Assembly (NCBI GenBank): GCA_003158855.1
Contig: PMLJ01000034.1
Span: 124,001 to 188,000 of the forward strand
Direction: 5' to 3'
Length of the DNA stretch: 64,000 nt
DNA from: Acidimicrobiaceae bacterium
Lineage (GTDB): Bacteria; Actinomycetota; Acidimicrobiia; Acidimicrobiales; RAAP-2
Shown here: positions 10,588 through 20,900 of the stretch, in pieces
How the letters are laid out: each line of letters opens with the position of its first letter
How positions within the stretch are numbered: the stretch's first letter is position 1
Made by a program: the position numbers and the translations under genes
The notes under the pieces: model-generated
Database searches by the model: none
Told to the model about the DNA's origin: nothing
What the model saw: the letters and a program-made list of their open reading frames with translations, nothing else

Positions 10588-11601
10588 CTACCAGACCAGC
10601 TCGGCGCCGGCGCAGTTCAGTCCAGACCCGATGCCCATCAACAGCACGCGGTCACCGGCGACCAGTTGATCAGCGATCGTGGAGAGCGTGTACGGCACGG
10701 CCGCGGGCCCCATGTTGCCGTATTTGGGATAGGTGAGCGGCACGCGCGTGGTGTCGATGTGCAGGAGTTCGCAAAGTTTCGAGGTGTGCACGGCCGACAC
10801 CTGGTGGATCACGTACCAGTCGCAGTCCTTCCATTTCCAGCCGGCGGCGAGCGCCGCTTCGAATGTCTCATTCGCCAGGTCGAGGCCGCTCACGAGGAGC
10901 TTCGCCGTATCGGTGCGCATCTGCTCGAGGTCGCCAACGCAGAGCTCGTGGTGGTTGGTCGCGGCACGGGTAATGCCGCCGAGAAACGCGTGTCCTCCCG
11001 AGCGCGGTCCGCCCATGACCATGGCCGCGGCGCCCGAGCCGAGGGTGAGTGAGGCAAACTGATCGAAGACGTCCATGGCGGTCGTCGAGGGCAGACGCAG
11101 CCGGCCCAGCGTCGCGAGCTGGGTGTGGCGGCTACCTTCGCCATCGACGATGAGCACGGTCCGTGCTTGTCCCGATTCAATGGCCATCGCCGCGATGTTC
11201 ATGGCGTTGATGAATCCGAGGCAGGCGTTGCCGAGGTCGAAGTTCGTGCAGGCCGACGAGAGGCCCAGGCCGAAGTGAACCGCGCAGGCGACGCTCGGCT
11301 CGAGGTGGTGCTTGCAGACCGACGTGGAGATTAGCAGGTCGATCTCGGAGGGCCCGACGTCGGCGTTGGCCATGGCCTCGCGGGCGGCGAGCGCGGCGGC
11401 CTGGTTGAAACTGACTCCCTCGGGCCACCAACGGCGTTCGCTGATGCCCGCCACCGCGTCGAGAAGTCCGGGGCGAATGCCGCAGCGCTCGTAGGTTTCG
11501 CTCAGTTGCTCGTCGATCCACGCCGAGGTCACGACCTCGGGGGCATCGACGTGCCCGAGGCCCCAGATTGACGTGCGGGTAAAGGCATTAGAAAGTTCCA
11601 C
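10588..11601 (-). CDS. oleA: OleA-like thiolase (non-decarboxylative Claisen condensation)
   Basis: 3-oxoacyl-ACP synthase III-like; FDLGNACLGFINAMNIAAMAIESGQA with the active-site Cys; first gene of an oleA-oleBC-oleD set. Confidence 0.82.
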   Translation of the reverse strand: MELSNAFTRTSIWGLGHVDAPEVVTSAWIDEQLSETYERCGIRPGLLDAVAGISERRWWPEGVSFNQAAALAAREAMANADVGPSEIDLLISTSVCKHHLEPSVACAVHFGLGLSSACTNFDLGNACLGFINAMNIAAMAIESGQARTVLIVDGEGSRHTQLATLGRLRLPSTTAMDVFDQFASLTLGSGAAAMVMGGPRSGGHAFLGGITRAATNHHELCVGDLEQMRTDTAKLLVSGLDLANETFEAALAAGWKWKDCDWYVIHQVSAVHTSKLCELLHIDTTRVPLTYPKYGNMGPAAVPYTLSTIADQLVAGDRVLLMGIGSGLNCAGAELVW

Positions 11602-11648
11602 CCGTCTAGGTTACGGGGTGGGCGGTAACGGCCAGAATGCGGGGAGCA

Positions 11649-11668
11649 ATGGGCTGCGATCAGCCCAT
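11649..11668. promoter_or_regulatory. Perfect 8-bp stem-loop in the sulfite reductase upstream region
   Basis: ATGGGCTG-CGAT-CAGCCCAT; a second hairpin CGTCTG-GGCTAG-CAGACG follows about 5 nt later. Confidence 0.4.
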
Positions 11669-11970
11669 GGGCCGTCTGGGCTAGCAGACGCTCAGCAACG
11701 GAGCGTTGGTGACGTGGTCTCCTGGAACGAAGTTCCGAGGGCGGGGGTTCCTCGACGGGTGATGCGCCGCTCCTGAATGCCGCGGGAGTTCTCCGCGACT
11801 CCCTGATTGAGTTGAGTCGAATTCGGACCAACGCACCTTTATTGGTGGAGCGAGTCCGGATCGGAAACTGAAAACCCCTTTAGAACCTGGGATTTCCTAA
11901 GTGCTCTAATTATGACTAAGCCGATAGGGTTTAAGGCAATTAACTGAGAATCAAGAAAAGGGGATCCCCG

Positions 11971-13638
11971 ATGGCGAGTATCGACGCGTCGCACACGGTC
12001 GAAGAGGAGTTCAAGCGATCGAGCGATTTCCTTCGTGGTGACCTGTCGAGCGAGATTGCGAATAACGAACCCAGCATCGAGGGTGGGTCGGAGCACCTGC
12101 TGAAGTTCCACGGCATCTACGCCCAGGACAATCGCGACGTACGCCGCGAGCGCTCGCTCGCTCGCGAGGCCCTGGAGTACATCTTCATGGTGCGCGTCGC
12201 CATTCCCGGCGGAAGACTCTCCACCGATCAGTGGCTGGCGCTCGACGAGATCGCCGAGGACCTCGCGGACGGAACGATTCGCCTGACGACGCGCCAGGCG
12301 GTGCAGTTCCACGGGGTGCTGAAGGCGGGATTGCGGCCCATGGCTTTCGAGCTCGACGCCCACCTGATGACGTCATTCGGCGCCTGCGGTGACGTCGTGA
12401 GGAACACCGTGATGTGCCCGGACCTGCTGGCCAATGGAGACAACGCACGGCTCGTCCTCATGGCCGATCACATCGCGCGAACGTTCAAGCCGGCGACGCG
12501 CGCCCACTGGGAGATCTTCGTGAATGGCGAGAAGAGCGCGACGTCCGAGCCCGACAACGAGCACTCCTTCTACGGAGAGACCTACCTGCCACGCAAGTTC
12601 AAGATCGCGATCGCCAATCCGAAGGAAAACTGCGTCGACGTCTACGCCCAGGATCTCGGACTCATTCCCGCCACCCATGATGAACTTGGCGAGGGCTTCA
12701 ACGTCGTCGTCGCCGGCGGGCTGGGCCGCTCCTACGCCCACCCCGACACCTTTGCCCGGCTGGCCGATCCACTGACCTTCGTCACCTACGCGGAACTGGA
12801 TGATGTCATTCGCGCGGTGCTCTCCACCTACCGCGATCTTGGCGACCGGACAGATCGTCGGCGAGCGCGCATGAAGTACATCGCCGCCGACGCCGGATTC
12901 GAGCAGTTCCGCCGGGAGATTGAGGAGCGCCTCGGACAGGAACTCCGTGCGCCACTGGCCCTGGATCTGGGCGAGGCCGATGACCACCTGGGCTGGCGCG
13001 AGCTCAGCGACGGCTCCTTGCAACTCGGCATCCGGGTGGGCGCGGGGCGCGTGGGCGACGGACCGGACGGCAACGGACTGCGCAGCGCGCTGCGCGAGAT
13101 CGCCCAGACGCTGCGGGTCAACTTCTTGATCACCGCCCAGCAGGACATGCTGATCTCCTCGATCAGTCCCGAAGACCGTGGCGCCGTCGAGAGGATTCTC
13201 TCGGCGCACGGCGTGCGAGGCGTCGAAGAGCTGGGGAATGTGGAGCGCTCGGCGCTCGCGTGCCCGGCGTTGCCCACGTGCAGCCAAGCGCTGGCCGAAG
13301 CCGAACGACGCCTCCCCGACGTTGTCTCGTTGGTTCAGGGCGAACTTGACGCGAACGGGCTCGCCAAGCGACGTCTGCAACTTCGTATGACGGGATGCCC
13401 GAACGGTTGCGCGCGTCCGGCGGTGGCCGAGGTCGGCATCGTGGGTCGCACGAAGAACACCTACGACGTCTTCCTCGGCGGAGGTCCACGCGGCGACCGC
13501 CTCGCCTCGCTCTATCGGGAGAAGGTCAAGCTGGATGACTTGCCCGAAGTGCTGCGACCCGTCCTCGAGAGGTGGAAGGCCGAGGGACTCGAGGACGAGT
13601 CGTTTGGAGACTTCTACACGCGCGTGGTGTTCCCGTGA
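11971..13638 (+). CDS. Ferredoxin-type assimilatory sulfite (nitrite) reductase
   Basis: Siroheme/4Fe-4S ligand motifs CPALPTCSQALAEAERRLPD and TGCPNGCARPAVAEVGIVG; cobA and Met8-like genes follow. Confidence 0.88.
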   Translation: MASIDASHTVEEEFKRSSDFLRGDLSSEIANNEPSIEGGSEHLLKFHGIYAQDNRDVRRERSLAREALEYIFMVRVAIPGGRLSTDQWLALDEIAEDLADGTIRLTTRQAVQFHGVLKAGLRPMAFELDAHLMTSFGACGDVVRNTVMCPDLLANGDNARLVLMADHIARTFKPATRAHWEIFVNGEKSATSEPDNEHSFYGETYLPRKFKIAIANPKENCVDVYAQDLGLIPATHDELGEGFNVVVAGGLGRSYAHPDTFARLADPLTFVTYAELDDVIRAVLSTYRDLGDRTDRRRARMKYIAADAGFEQFRREIEERLGQELRAPLALDLGEADDHLGWRELSDGSLQLGIRVGAGRVGDGPDGNGLRSALREIAQTLRVNFLITAQQDMLISSISPEDRGAVERILSAHGVRGVEELGNVERSALACPALPTCSQALAEAERRLPDVVSLVQGELDANGLAKRRLQLRMTGCPNGCARPAVAEVGIVGRTKNTYDVFLGGGPRGDRLASLYREKVKLDDLPEVLRPVLERWKAEGLEDESFGDFYTRVVFP

Positions 13639-14372
13639 CCGTCTACCTCGTAGGGGCCGGACCAGGTGATGCCGATCTGTTGACGATCAGGGCAGCGCAA
13701 CTGCTCGCGACGGCGGACGTCGTCGTGCACGATCGACTCATCTCCAACGAAGTCCTGGACCTCATCAACCGCACCGCCCGACGATTCGACGTGGGCAAGG
13801 TTCCGGGCCACTCGCATTCGCAGGCGCAGATCAATGAACTGCTGGTGTCGCTCGGTGGAGCGTACACGCGCGTCGTTCGATTGAAGGGCGGCGACCCGTT
13901 TGTCTTCGGTCGCGGCGGGGAAGAGGCCGAAGTCCTGAGCGACGCCGGACTGGACGTCGAGATCGTTCCCGGCATCACCTCGGCGTTCGCCGGACCGTTG
14001 CTGGCCGGGATACCCGTCACGCATCGCGGGCTGTCCCACGGCGTCACGATCGTGACCGGGAGCACCGTGCAGGGCTCCACGGTGGACTTCGGCGCCCTCG
14101 CGAATCCGGATCTCACCCTGGTGGTGCTGATGGGGGTGCAGCGTCGCGCCATCATCGCGAGCGAACTACTCGAAGGCGGACTGCGCGCGGAGACTCCGGT
14201 GGCGGTCGTGGAGTGGGCGTCAACGGATCAGCAACGGACCGTTCGAAGCACTCTGAAGGAGCTGGCGGGGCTGGACGTGAAGTCGCCGGCGGTGATCGTC
14301 ATCGGGGCCGTCGCGGACCTCGAACTCGGCCGCGTCGCCAAGTTCGCCTCCCCGTTCGCCATGAGTTCGTGA
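13635..14372 (+). CDS. cobA: Uroporphyrinogen-III C-methyltransferase
   Basis: VYLVGAGPGDADLLTIRAAQLLATADVVVHDRL and RLKGGDPFVFGRGGEEAE motifs; GTGA overlap with the upstream gene. Confidence 0.9.
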   Translation: MTVYLVGAGPGDADLLTIRAAQLLATADVVVHDRLISNEVLDLINRTARRFDVGKVPGHSHSQAQINELLVSLGGAYTRVVRLKGGDPFVFGRGGEEAEVLSDAGLDVEIVPGITSAFAGPLLAGIPVTHRGLSHGVTIVTGSTVQGSTVDFGALANPDLTLVVLMGVQRRAIIASELLEGGLRAETPVAVVEWASTDQQRTVRSTLKELAGLDVKSPAVIVIGAVADLELGRVAKFASPFAMSS

Positions 14373-14920
14373 TGTTCCCACTCGTCGTCGATCTCTCGAA
14401 TCGATCGGTCGTGGTCATCGGAGCGGGCCGGGTGGGGGCTCACAAGACCGCCCAGCTGCTCGAATCAGGCGCGCGCGTCACCGTGATCGCCGAGGAGATA
14501 CGCGCTGCGGTGCCCGAGGGGGTCGAAACCCTCGTCGTGCGTCGATACGCGCCCGGCGATCTGGCGGGGGCGTTGCTCGTCGTTGCGGCGACCGGTGACC
14601 CGGCGGTGAACGATCAGATCGTGAAGGAGGCCAACGAGCGCAACGTGCTGCTCAACGTGGTCGATGATCTTGGTCGGTCGGACTTCCATTTCACAGCCGT
14701 GCACCGTGACGGCGACGTGGTCGTCTCGGTATCAACGAGCGGCGCGTCACCGGCGCTGGCGCAGTGGGTTCGCAACACTGCGGCAATGGCGCTGCCGAAG
14801 AACTTGTCGAGCGTGGCCCGTCAACTGCGCGCCGAGCGCTCGGCGATCCACGCGGCGGGCGAAAGCACCGAGGACCGCGAATGGATGGCCAGGGTCAACG
14901 AACTCACGAACGAGCTCTAG
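14372..14920 (+). CDS. Precorrin-2 dehydrogenase/sirohydrochlorin ferrochelatase-like (Met8/CysG N-terminal)
   Basis: FPLVVDLSNRSVVVIGAGRVGAHKTAQLLESGARVTVIAEE; VVAATGDPAVND; ATG overlaps the cobA stop. Confidence 0.88.
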   Translation: MFPLVVDLSNRSVVVIGAGRVGAHKTAQLLESGARVTVIAEEIRAAVPEGVETLVVRRYAPGDLAGALLVVAATGDPAVNDQIVKEANERNVLLNVVDDLGRSDFHFTAVHRDGDVVVSVSTSGASPALAQWVRNTAAMALPKNLSSVARQLRAERSAIHAAGESTEDREWMARVNELTNEL

Positions 14921-15037
14921 GAGGCCTTCCCAACAGGCGCATGGGGGTCGGGACCCGTGCGCCGGTGGACCCGTCAGCGCCCAGCGATGTGACATTCGAC
15001 TCTGGCCGCGCGCACCGGTTCGAGCGATGTTGGTGGC

Positions 15038-16384
15038 ATGACAACGCGCACGATGAACGAGCAGGCCGTCAAGACCCTGGCGCGGCTCGCGCGGCCGCTG
15101 ACCGGGGTGGCGGAGGACTACGACAGCCTCTTGGACCTGGTCGGTGATCGCCGTTTCGTTCTGATCGGAGAAGCGTCCCACGGTACCCACGAGTTCTATC
15201 GCGAGCGCGCCCGCATCACCCGCCGTCTCATCGACGAGCGCGGGTTCAACGTGGTCGCGGTCGAGGGTGACTGGCCCGACGCCAACCGGGTTAACCAATA
15301 CGTGATGGGGCTCTCGGATGATCCAGACGCCGACGCAGCGCTCGGGGGCTTTCGAAGGTTTCCGACCTGGATGTGGCGCAACCGGGACGTGCTGGCGTTC
15401 GTGCAGTGGCTTCGCGCCCGCAACGACGCACAGGCGGCGGCGGCGACCAAGGCCCGTTTCCACGGTCTCGACCTCTACAGCCTGCGCGCGTCCATCGAGG
15501 CGGTTGTCCACTACCTGGAGCGCGTTGATCCCGAGCAGGCTCTCAGGGCGCGCCAGCGCTACTCGTGCTTCGACCACGTCGAGGCCGACGGGCAGGCCTA
15601 CGGCTACGCACTCGCCACCGGCGTCGCGGATCCCTGCGAGGACGCAGTCGTCACTCAACTCCTCGAAATGCGCGAGCGATCAGCCGCGTACGTGGGCCGT
15701 GATGGTCTCGTGGCGGAAGACGAGCAGTTCTACGCCGAGCAGAATGCTCAACTCGTCCACGACGCCGAGGAGTACTACCGCCAGATGTATCGGGCGAACA
15801 TCTCCTCATGGAATCTTCGTGACAGCCACATGGCGAGCACGCTCGATGCGCTCGTCAAGCATTTCGATATTCAATCAGCGCCGACCAAGGTTGTGGTCTG
15901 GGCTCACAACTCGCACGTCGGCGATGCTCGAGCGACGTCGATGGGCTTTCGCGGCGAGCTCAACATCGGTCAGCTGGCGCGCGAGCGCTACGGCGACGAC
16001 GCGTTGCTCATCGGATTCAGTACGTACGCCGGACGGGTCACGGCGGCCACCGATTGGGGCGGCCCCGCGGAGCGAAAGCGGGTCCGGCCCGCGCGGCACG
16101 ACAGTTACGAGTCGATGCTGCACGACGTCGCGCTGCCCCAGTACTGGTTGCCAATGCGTGAGCTCGCCAATGACGACGAGTTCGCCAGTTCGCTGCTCGA
16201 GCGCGCGATCGGCGTCATCTACCGTCCCGAGACCGAACTGCAGAGTCACTACTTCCAGGCGGACCTGGCTCGCCAGTTCGACGCCGTGATCCACCTCGAT
16301 CACACGCGAGCCCTCGAACCTCTCGAGATGACCCAGCTTTGGGATGAGGGCGAGCCTCCCGAGACATACCCGTCCGGGCTGTAG
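15038..16384 (+). CDS. Erythromycin esterase family protein
   Basis: IGEASHGTHEFYRERARITRRLIDERGFNVVAVEGDWPDANRVNQYV. Confidence 0.85.
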   Translation: MTTRTMNEQAVKTLARLARPLTGVAEDYDSLLDLVGDRRFVLIGEASHGTHEFYRERARITRRLIDERGFNVVAVEGDWPDANRVNQYVMGLSDDPDADAALGGFRRFPTWMWRNRDVLAFVQWLRARNDAQAAAATKARFHGLDLYSLRASIEAVVHYLERVDPEQALRARQRYSCFDHVEADGQAYGYALATGVADPCEDAVVTQLLEMRERSAAYVGRDGLVAEDEQFYAEQNAQLVHDAEEYYRQMYRANISSWNLRDSHMASTLDALVKHFDIQSAPTKVVVWAHNSHVGDARATSMGFRGELNIGQLARERYGDDALLIGFSTYAGRVTAATDWGGPAERKRVRPARHDSYESMLHDVALPQYWLPMRELANDDEFASSLLERAIGVIYRPETELQSHYFQADLARQFDAVIHLDHTRALEPLEMTQLWDEGEPPETYPSGL

Positions 16385-16646
16385 TGAGGTGAGTGCCCAG
16401 TTGGCGACGCTGGCGAACTGGTCGACGGCTGCGACTTTGGCCGCGAGAAACAATCGATTGCCGATCTTGTCGCAGTGTTTGAACCTCGCGCGGCCCTCGC
16501 GCGGCTCGACGACAGCGAGCCGTGACTGTCCGAAAACTCCTACTGAAGAGTAAGGACAGTGAATTGGCGCTTTCGACGCTCACGCGTCGCGCTGACGCTG
16601 GGCGACGCCCGAGAGGCTCAAATCGAAGGTGCCATAATGGTTATTC

Positions 16647-18488
16647 ATGGCAAACCGGATCGAACAAAGCGGGTCCACTCCCGAAGATGACTTCGAAACG
16701 AGACTCTACGGAGAAGGCTTTCCCGCCGGACTGCCCGTCTTCGAATTAGAGGTCGAGCCGCACCTGCGCAACCGTCGAAAGATCAACAGCCCTTCGCAGC
16801 TCCAGATTCTTCAAGACCTCGTCCACTTCAAAGCGAGCCACGGCCGCTGGCGGATCGCGAAGGACCTCGTGGGGCTCGTACGTCGCGGACACGGCGACGA
16901 GCGCGACGAGTCCTACTTCGACAAGCTGCGCCGCGAGACCCGCAAGGGCAAGTCCGAATCGTCGAACTACGGCACGGCCATCTTCGCCGGACACCCCGTG
17001 ATCATGTACTCAATGAACTGGGACTTCTTTGCCGGATCCCTCGGCGTGGTGTCGGGCGAGACGTTCCAAGCCGCCGCGGACCTCGCGATCGCGAAGAAGC
17101 TTCCCTTCATCAGCGTCTACGTCTCGAGCGGCGTGCGCCAGCACGAGAACTTCGCCGGGCTCACGCAGATGACGCGAATGGTTGAGGCACTGCGCAACTT
17201 CAAGGACCGGGTCGAGCAGCCCCAGATCGCCGTCCTGCTCGGCAACGTCTGGGGCGGCGTCTCGGCGAGTGCCGTGCCCAACGCCGACCTGATCCTCGCG
17301 ACGTCGGGAACGAACTACGGCTTTGCGGGCCCCAAGGTGATCGAGGCCTACGAGGGCATCATCGTTCCGGTCGACTCCCAGAGCGCCGAGGCGAACCTGC
17401 TCGACCGGAACATCGACGTCGTCCTTCCCGACGTCGGCGAGATGGTCACCTACATCGGTGAGATCCTCACCTCTACGAAGCTGCCCGACAAGCATCACGA
17501 GATCACCCGCGAAACCCAGCCCCTGATACGCAACGTGAGCGTCACCGGTCAGCGCCGCGTCTTCAGCTTCGGAACGATCGGCATTCACGGTCCCCAATTC
17601 GATACGGAGAAGGACCCCTTGGTCCTGATGGCGGCGCCCGCGCGAACCGGAGCGGCACTCGAGAACTCCGACGCACTGGTCGAGCAGTACCAGGACCTGA
17701 TGACCGACGCGAACCGCGTCGATCTGGAGTTCATCACCCGTTTCGCCTTCACCGAGGCGACCGCGGTCTACAACTACGTGCAAGAGGGCGACTACAAGAG
17801 GTACCCGGCGATCGTTGGCGCCTTCGCCAAGATCGGCGCCCAGCCGTTCGTCATCGTCGGCACCCAGCCTTCGTACCAGCGACTCGGCGACACCATTGTC
17901 AAGCGTCCGTCAAACCCCGCTCCCGAGGACTTCGCCTTCATGGAGAGGATGCTCGAGATGGGCGAGCGGCTGCATCTGCCGGCCCTGTTCATCACCGACA
18001 CCCTGGGGGCAAAGCCGACTCTCGAAAGCGAACGTCGCGGTCAATCGCGGGCGATCGCCCGCTCGATCCTGAAGGGCATCGACTACTCCGAGCCGGTGAT
18101 CACGCTCGTCGCGGGCGCGCTCGGCAGCGGTGGGGGGCTCGCCACGACGCCAATGGCTGATCACGTCATGATGCTCCAAAAGGCCATGGCGTACGTCGCC
18201 GAACCCCGCTCGGCCGCGTCGATCCTTTACAAGACGCCGACCCCCACGCACGACCAGATCCGAATGACGCTCGCCACGATGCGCTCGACGGCCCAGGACC
18301 AGTTGAGCCTGGGACTCATCGACGAGGTCATTGTCGAGGACCCCAATCCGTTCGTCACTGTCGAGAACATCCATCGGGCAATTCTGAAGTCCTACGCCGA
18401 GCTGTCCGAGCTGTCCGAGCGACGGCTCAGGAATCGCCGTCAGGAAAGGATTCGCGGGCTTCGGGCCTTCGAGATCATCCAAGAGTAG
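16647..18488 (+). CDS. Fused acyl/acetyl-CoA carboxylase carboxyltransferase (beta/alpha)
   Basis: MNWDFFAGSLGVVSGETFQAAADLAIAKKLPFISVYVSSGVRQHE and VWGGVSASAVPNADLILA crotonase-fold carboxyltransferase motifs; 613 aa. Confidence 0.78.
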   Translation: MANRIEQSGSTPEDDFETRLYGEGFPAGLPVFELEVEPHLRNRRKINSPSQLQILQDLVHFKASHGRWRIAKDLVGLVRRGHGDERDESYFDKLRRETRKGKSESSNYGTAIFAGHPVIMYSMNWDFFAGSLGVVSGETFQAAADLAIAKKLPFISVYVSSGVRQHENFAGLTQMTRMVEALRNFKDRVEQPQIAVLLGNVWGGVSASAVPNADLILATSGTNYGFAGPKVIEAYEGIIVPVDSQSAEANLLDRNIDVVLPDVGEMVTYIGEILTSTKLPDKHHEITRETQPLIRNVSVTGQRRVFSFGTIGIHGPQFDTEKDPLVLMAAPARTGAALENSDALVEQYQDLMTDANRVDLEFITRFAFTEATAVYNYVQEGDYKRYPAIVGAFAKIGAQPFVIVGTQPSYQRLGDTIVKRPSNPAPEDFAFMERMLEMGERLHLPALFITDTLGAKPTLESERRGQSRAIARSILKGIDYSEPVITLVAGALGSGGGLATTPMADHVMMLQKAMAYVAEPRSAASILYKTPTPTHDQIRMTLATMRSTAQDQLSLGLIDEVIVEDPNPFVTVENIHRAILKSYAELSELSERRLRNRRQERIRGLRAFEIIQE

Positions 18489-18522
18489 GAACTGGCTCTC
18501 TCCATCCTGCCGGTTTCTTCCG

Positions 18523-19812
18523 TCAGGCGGACGTGGCGTTTTTTCGGCCGTCCTCGGAGTCGCTCAGATGTCGGCGCAGGTTGAGCATCAGCATTCCTCC
18601 GCAGAGGGCGGTGATCCCCGTGCTGAGCGGCCACCAGTTTCCTAGGTGATTGTCGAAGTACAGCGCGGTGATTGCGGGGGCGATGCTGCCCGACAGTCCC
18701 CACGTGAGCCCTTGCGCCGCATTGTAGCGACCCCGAAGGTGCTCGGGGGCGATCTCGTTGACGAGTGCGGGGCCCACTGGTGAAAGCATCGTCTCGCCAA
18801 TTGCGAAGACAACCATCGCGACGCAGAGCGATGCGACGGCGAGTACCGCCGGCAGGGCCAGGGTGACGTCGAGGATGATCCAAAAGATGCACCAGAGACC
18901 AGCCGCCGTCGCCATCACTCGGGTGCGACTGCGGCCGTCGATCTTGTTGAGCACCCAGAGCTGGGCGAGCACGATGGTGCTCGTGTTGAAGAAGAAGATG
19001 ACGCCGATGACGTGCACCGGCAGCTTCAGGTTGTTGACCACGAAGAGACTGAATCCCGCTTCCTGGGAGCCGTAGCCACCGATCATCAGCACGAGTGACG
19101 CCAGGACGAACTGCACGAGACGGCGGTCATGGATGACCTCGCGCCAGCCCTCGGCACTCTTGATCGGGTCTTCGTCGTGCTCGGTGATCGGACCGCCGTG
19201 CGCTCGAAGCGTCCAGAAGAGACCCGCAGCCACGAGCGTGACGCCCGCGTTGATCAAGTAGAGAACCGTGAATGACTCGGGGTGGTGCAGATCGACGATT
19301 GACGCCGACACCAGTCCGCCAAAGCCAATTCCCAGGTTCACCAGCATGAAGTTGAATCCGAACGCACGCTGGCGCTGGTCTTCGTGGACGAGACGACTGA
19401 GCATCGTGCTGCTCGGACCCCAACTGGCCCCACCGAAGACCGCCAGCAGGATCGCGGCGAAGATCGCCTCGGACTTCGTGTGCGCGTACGCCCACACCAC
19501 CAGCGCTGCGGCGTCGCAGGAATAGGCGGTCAGCGCTACGCGCATGGGTCCCAGGTGATCGGTCAATGATCCCCAGAGCGGGCTCGACGCGAGTCCGGCG
19601 ACCGCCGATGCACCGAGCAGCAGCGTGGAGAAGTTCGTCGAGAAGCCGCGGACGTCGTGTAGGTAGACGACGTAGAGAGAAAGGGTGAGACCCATCCCGA
19701 CGCACGCCATGAAGGTGCAGGTGTAGAAGCGCCGCAGCGGCGCGTCTGTTGCCCTACGGAGATCCGCTGGAACCAGCGTCCGAATGAGATTCACGAGACA
19801 ATCAGGATACAT
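18523..19812 (-). CDS. MFS transporter
   Basis: Multiple TM segments; LASSPLWGSLTDHLGPMRVAL MFS signature; ATG at 19812. Confidence 0.8.
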   Translation of the reverse strand: MYPDCLVNLIRTLVPADLRRATDAPLRRFYTCTFMACVGMGLTLSLYVVYLHDVRGFSTNFSTLLLGASAVAGLASSPLWGSLTDHLGPMRVALTAYSCDAAALVVWAYAHTKSEAIFAAILLAVFGGASWGPSSTMLSRLVHEDQRQRAFGFNFMLVNLGIGFGGLVSASIVDLHHPESFTVLYLINAGVTLVAAGLFWTLRAHGGPITEHDEDPIKSAEGWREVIHDRRLVQFVLASLVLMIGGYGSQEAGFSLFVVNNLKLPVHVIGVIFFFNTSTIVLAQLWVLNKIDGRSRTRVMATAAGLWCIFWIILDVTLALPAVLAVASLCVAMVVFAIGETMLSPVGPALVNEIAPEHLRGRYNAAQGLTWGLSGSIAPAITALYFDNHLGNWWPLSTGITALCGGMLMLNLRRHLSDSEDGRKNATSA

Positions 19813-19852
19813 GGCGTTGCTTGTGCGGCGAATCACAAGTTGAACGAAGGTT

Positions 19853-20845
19853 GTGCTAGTTACGCCATTACGCTTGATGTTGCTGCTCTGCAGCGCCACT
19901 ACCGAAAGGGTCGAGTTGACCGTAAAGCGATTGCCAACTAGCCGCACCGATCTCCTCACTGAGATCGCCCCCGACGTAGAGCGGCTCTACAATCGTCACC
20001 TCGAAGCGCCGCGCCTGTGGTTCCCCCACGAGCAGATCGACTGGGGCCAGGGGGAGAAGTTCAGCGAACGCCCCTGGTCTGAATCCGACTACCCACTCGC
20101 TGCGGGCGTGCGCAGCTCGATCTACGTCAACCTGCTGACCGAGGACAACCTGCCCTACTACACGCATTCGCTGTTGGTCCACGCACCCAAGGGCCACCCG
20201 ATTCGTGACTGGAACCATCAATGGACCATGGAGGAAAACCGTCACGCCATGGTGATGCGCGACTGGGTTCACATCAGCCGCTGCATCGACCCGACGCTCT
20301 TGGAAGAAGGCCGGCGAGTTCAGATGGGCAAGGGCGAGGTCCCGGAACCAGAGACCATTGCCGATCTCATCACCTACGTCTCGTTCCAGGAGCGGGCAAC
20401 CCAGATCGCCCACCGCAACACCGGTGCCAAGTTGCCCAAGGATGACAAGGTCGGCCGCAACGTGTTGGCGCTCGTGGCGGGTGACGAGACGAAGCACTAC
20501 CTCTTCTATCGCGACCTCGCGCTGGCGGCGTTCGCGATCGACCCTTCGACGATGATGATCGCCGCCGCGAAGCAGGTGAGCGCCTTCGCAATGCCCGGCA
20601 CCGGCATCCCGTCGTTCACTCGCCACGCCGTGCGCATCGCACGAGAGGGGATCTACGGCCTCGGCCAGTTCTTGAAAGACGTGCTCGAACCGGTCCTCGG
20701 ACTTTGGGACGTCGATCACATGGCGGGGCTTTCTTCGGAAGCCGAGAAGGCGCGAACTGATCTTGAGGCATTCGTTGCGAAGCTTTCGGCGAACGTGGAG
20801 CGCATGGCCCAAAAGGCCGCGGGAGCTACACACGCGCTCGCTTGA
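19853..20845 (+). CDS. Acyl-ACP desaturase (ferritin-like, DesA family)
   Basis: WNHQWTMEENRHAMVMRDW and AGDETKHYLFYRDL di-iron EENRH/DETKH motifs; start uncertain. Confidence 0.82.
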   Translation: MLVTPLRLMLLLCSATTERVELTVKRLPTSRTDLLTEIAPDVERLYNRHLEAPRLWFPHEQIDWGQGEKFSERPWSESDYPLAAGVRSSIYVNLLTEDNLPYYTHSLLVHAPKGHPIRDWNHQWTMEENRHAMVMRDWVHISRCIDPTLLEEGRRVQMGKGEVPEPETIADLITYVSFQERATQIAHRNTGAKLPKDDKVGRNVLALVAGDETKHYLFYRDLALAAFAIDPSTMMIAAAKQVSAFAMPGTGIPSFTRHAVRIAREGIYGLGQFLKDVLEPVLGLWDVDHMAGLSSEAEKARTDLEAFVAKLSANVERMAQKAAGATHALA

Positions 20846-20900
20846 GAACCGAATGCGCCGCGCTCGTCCTTCGCGAGCGGAACTTCGGTTTCGCTGAGCC

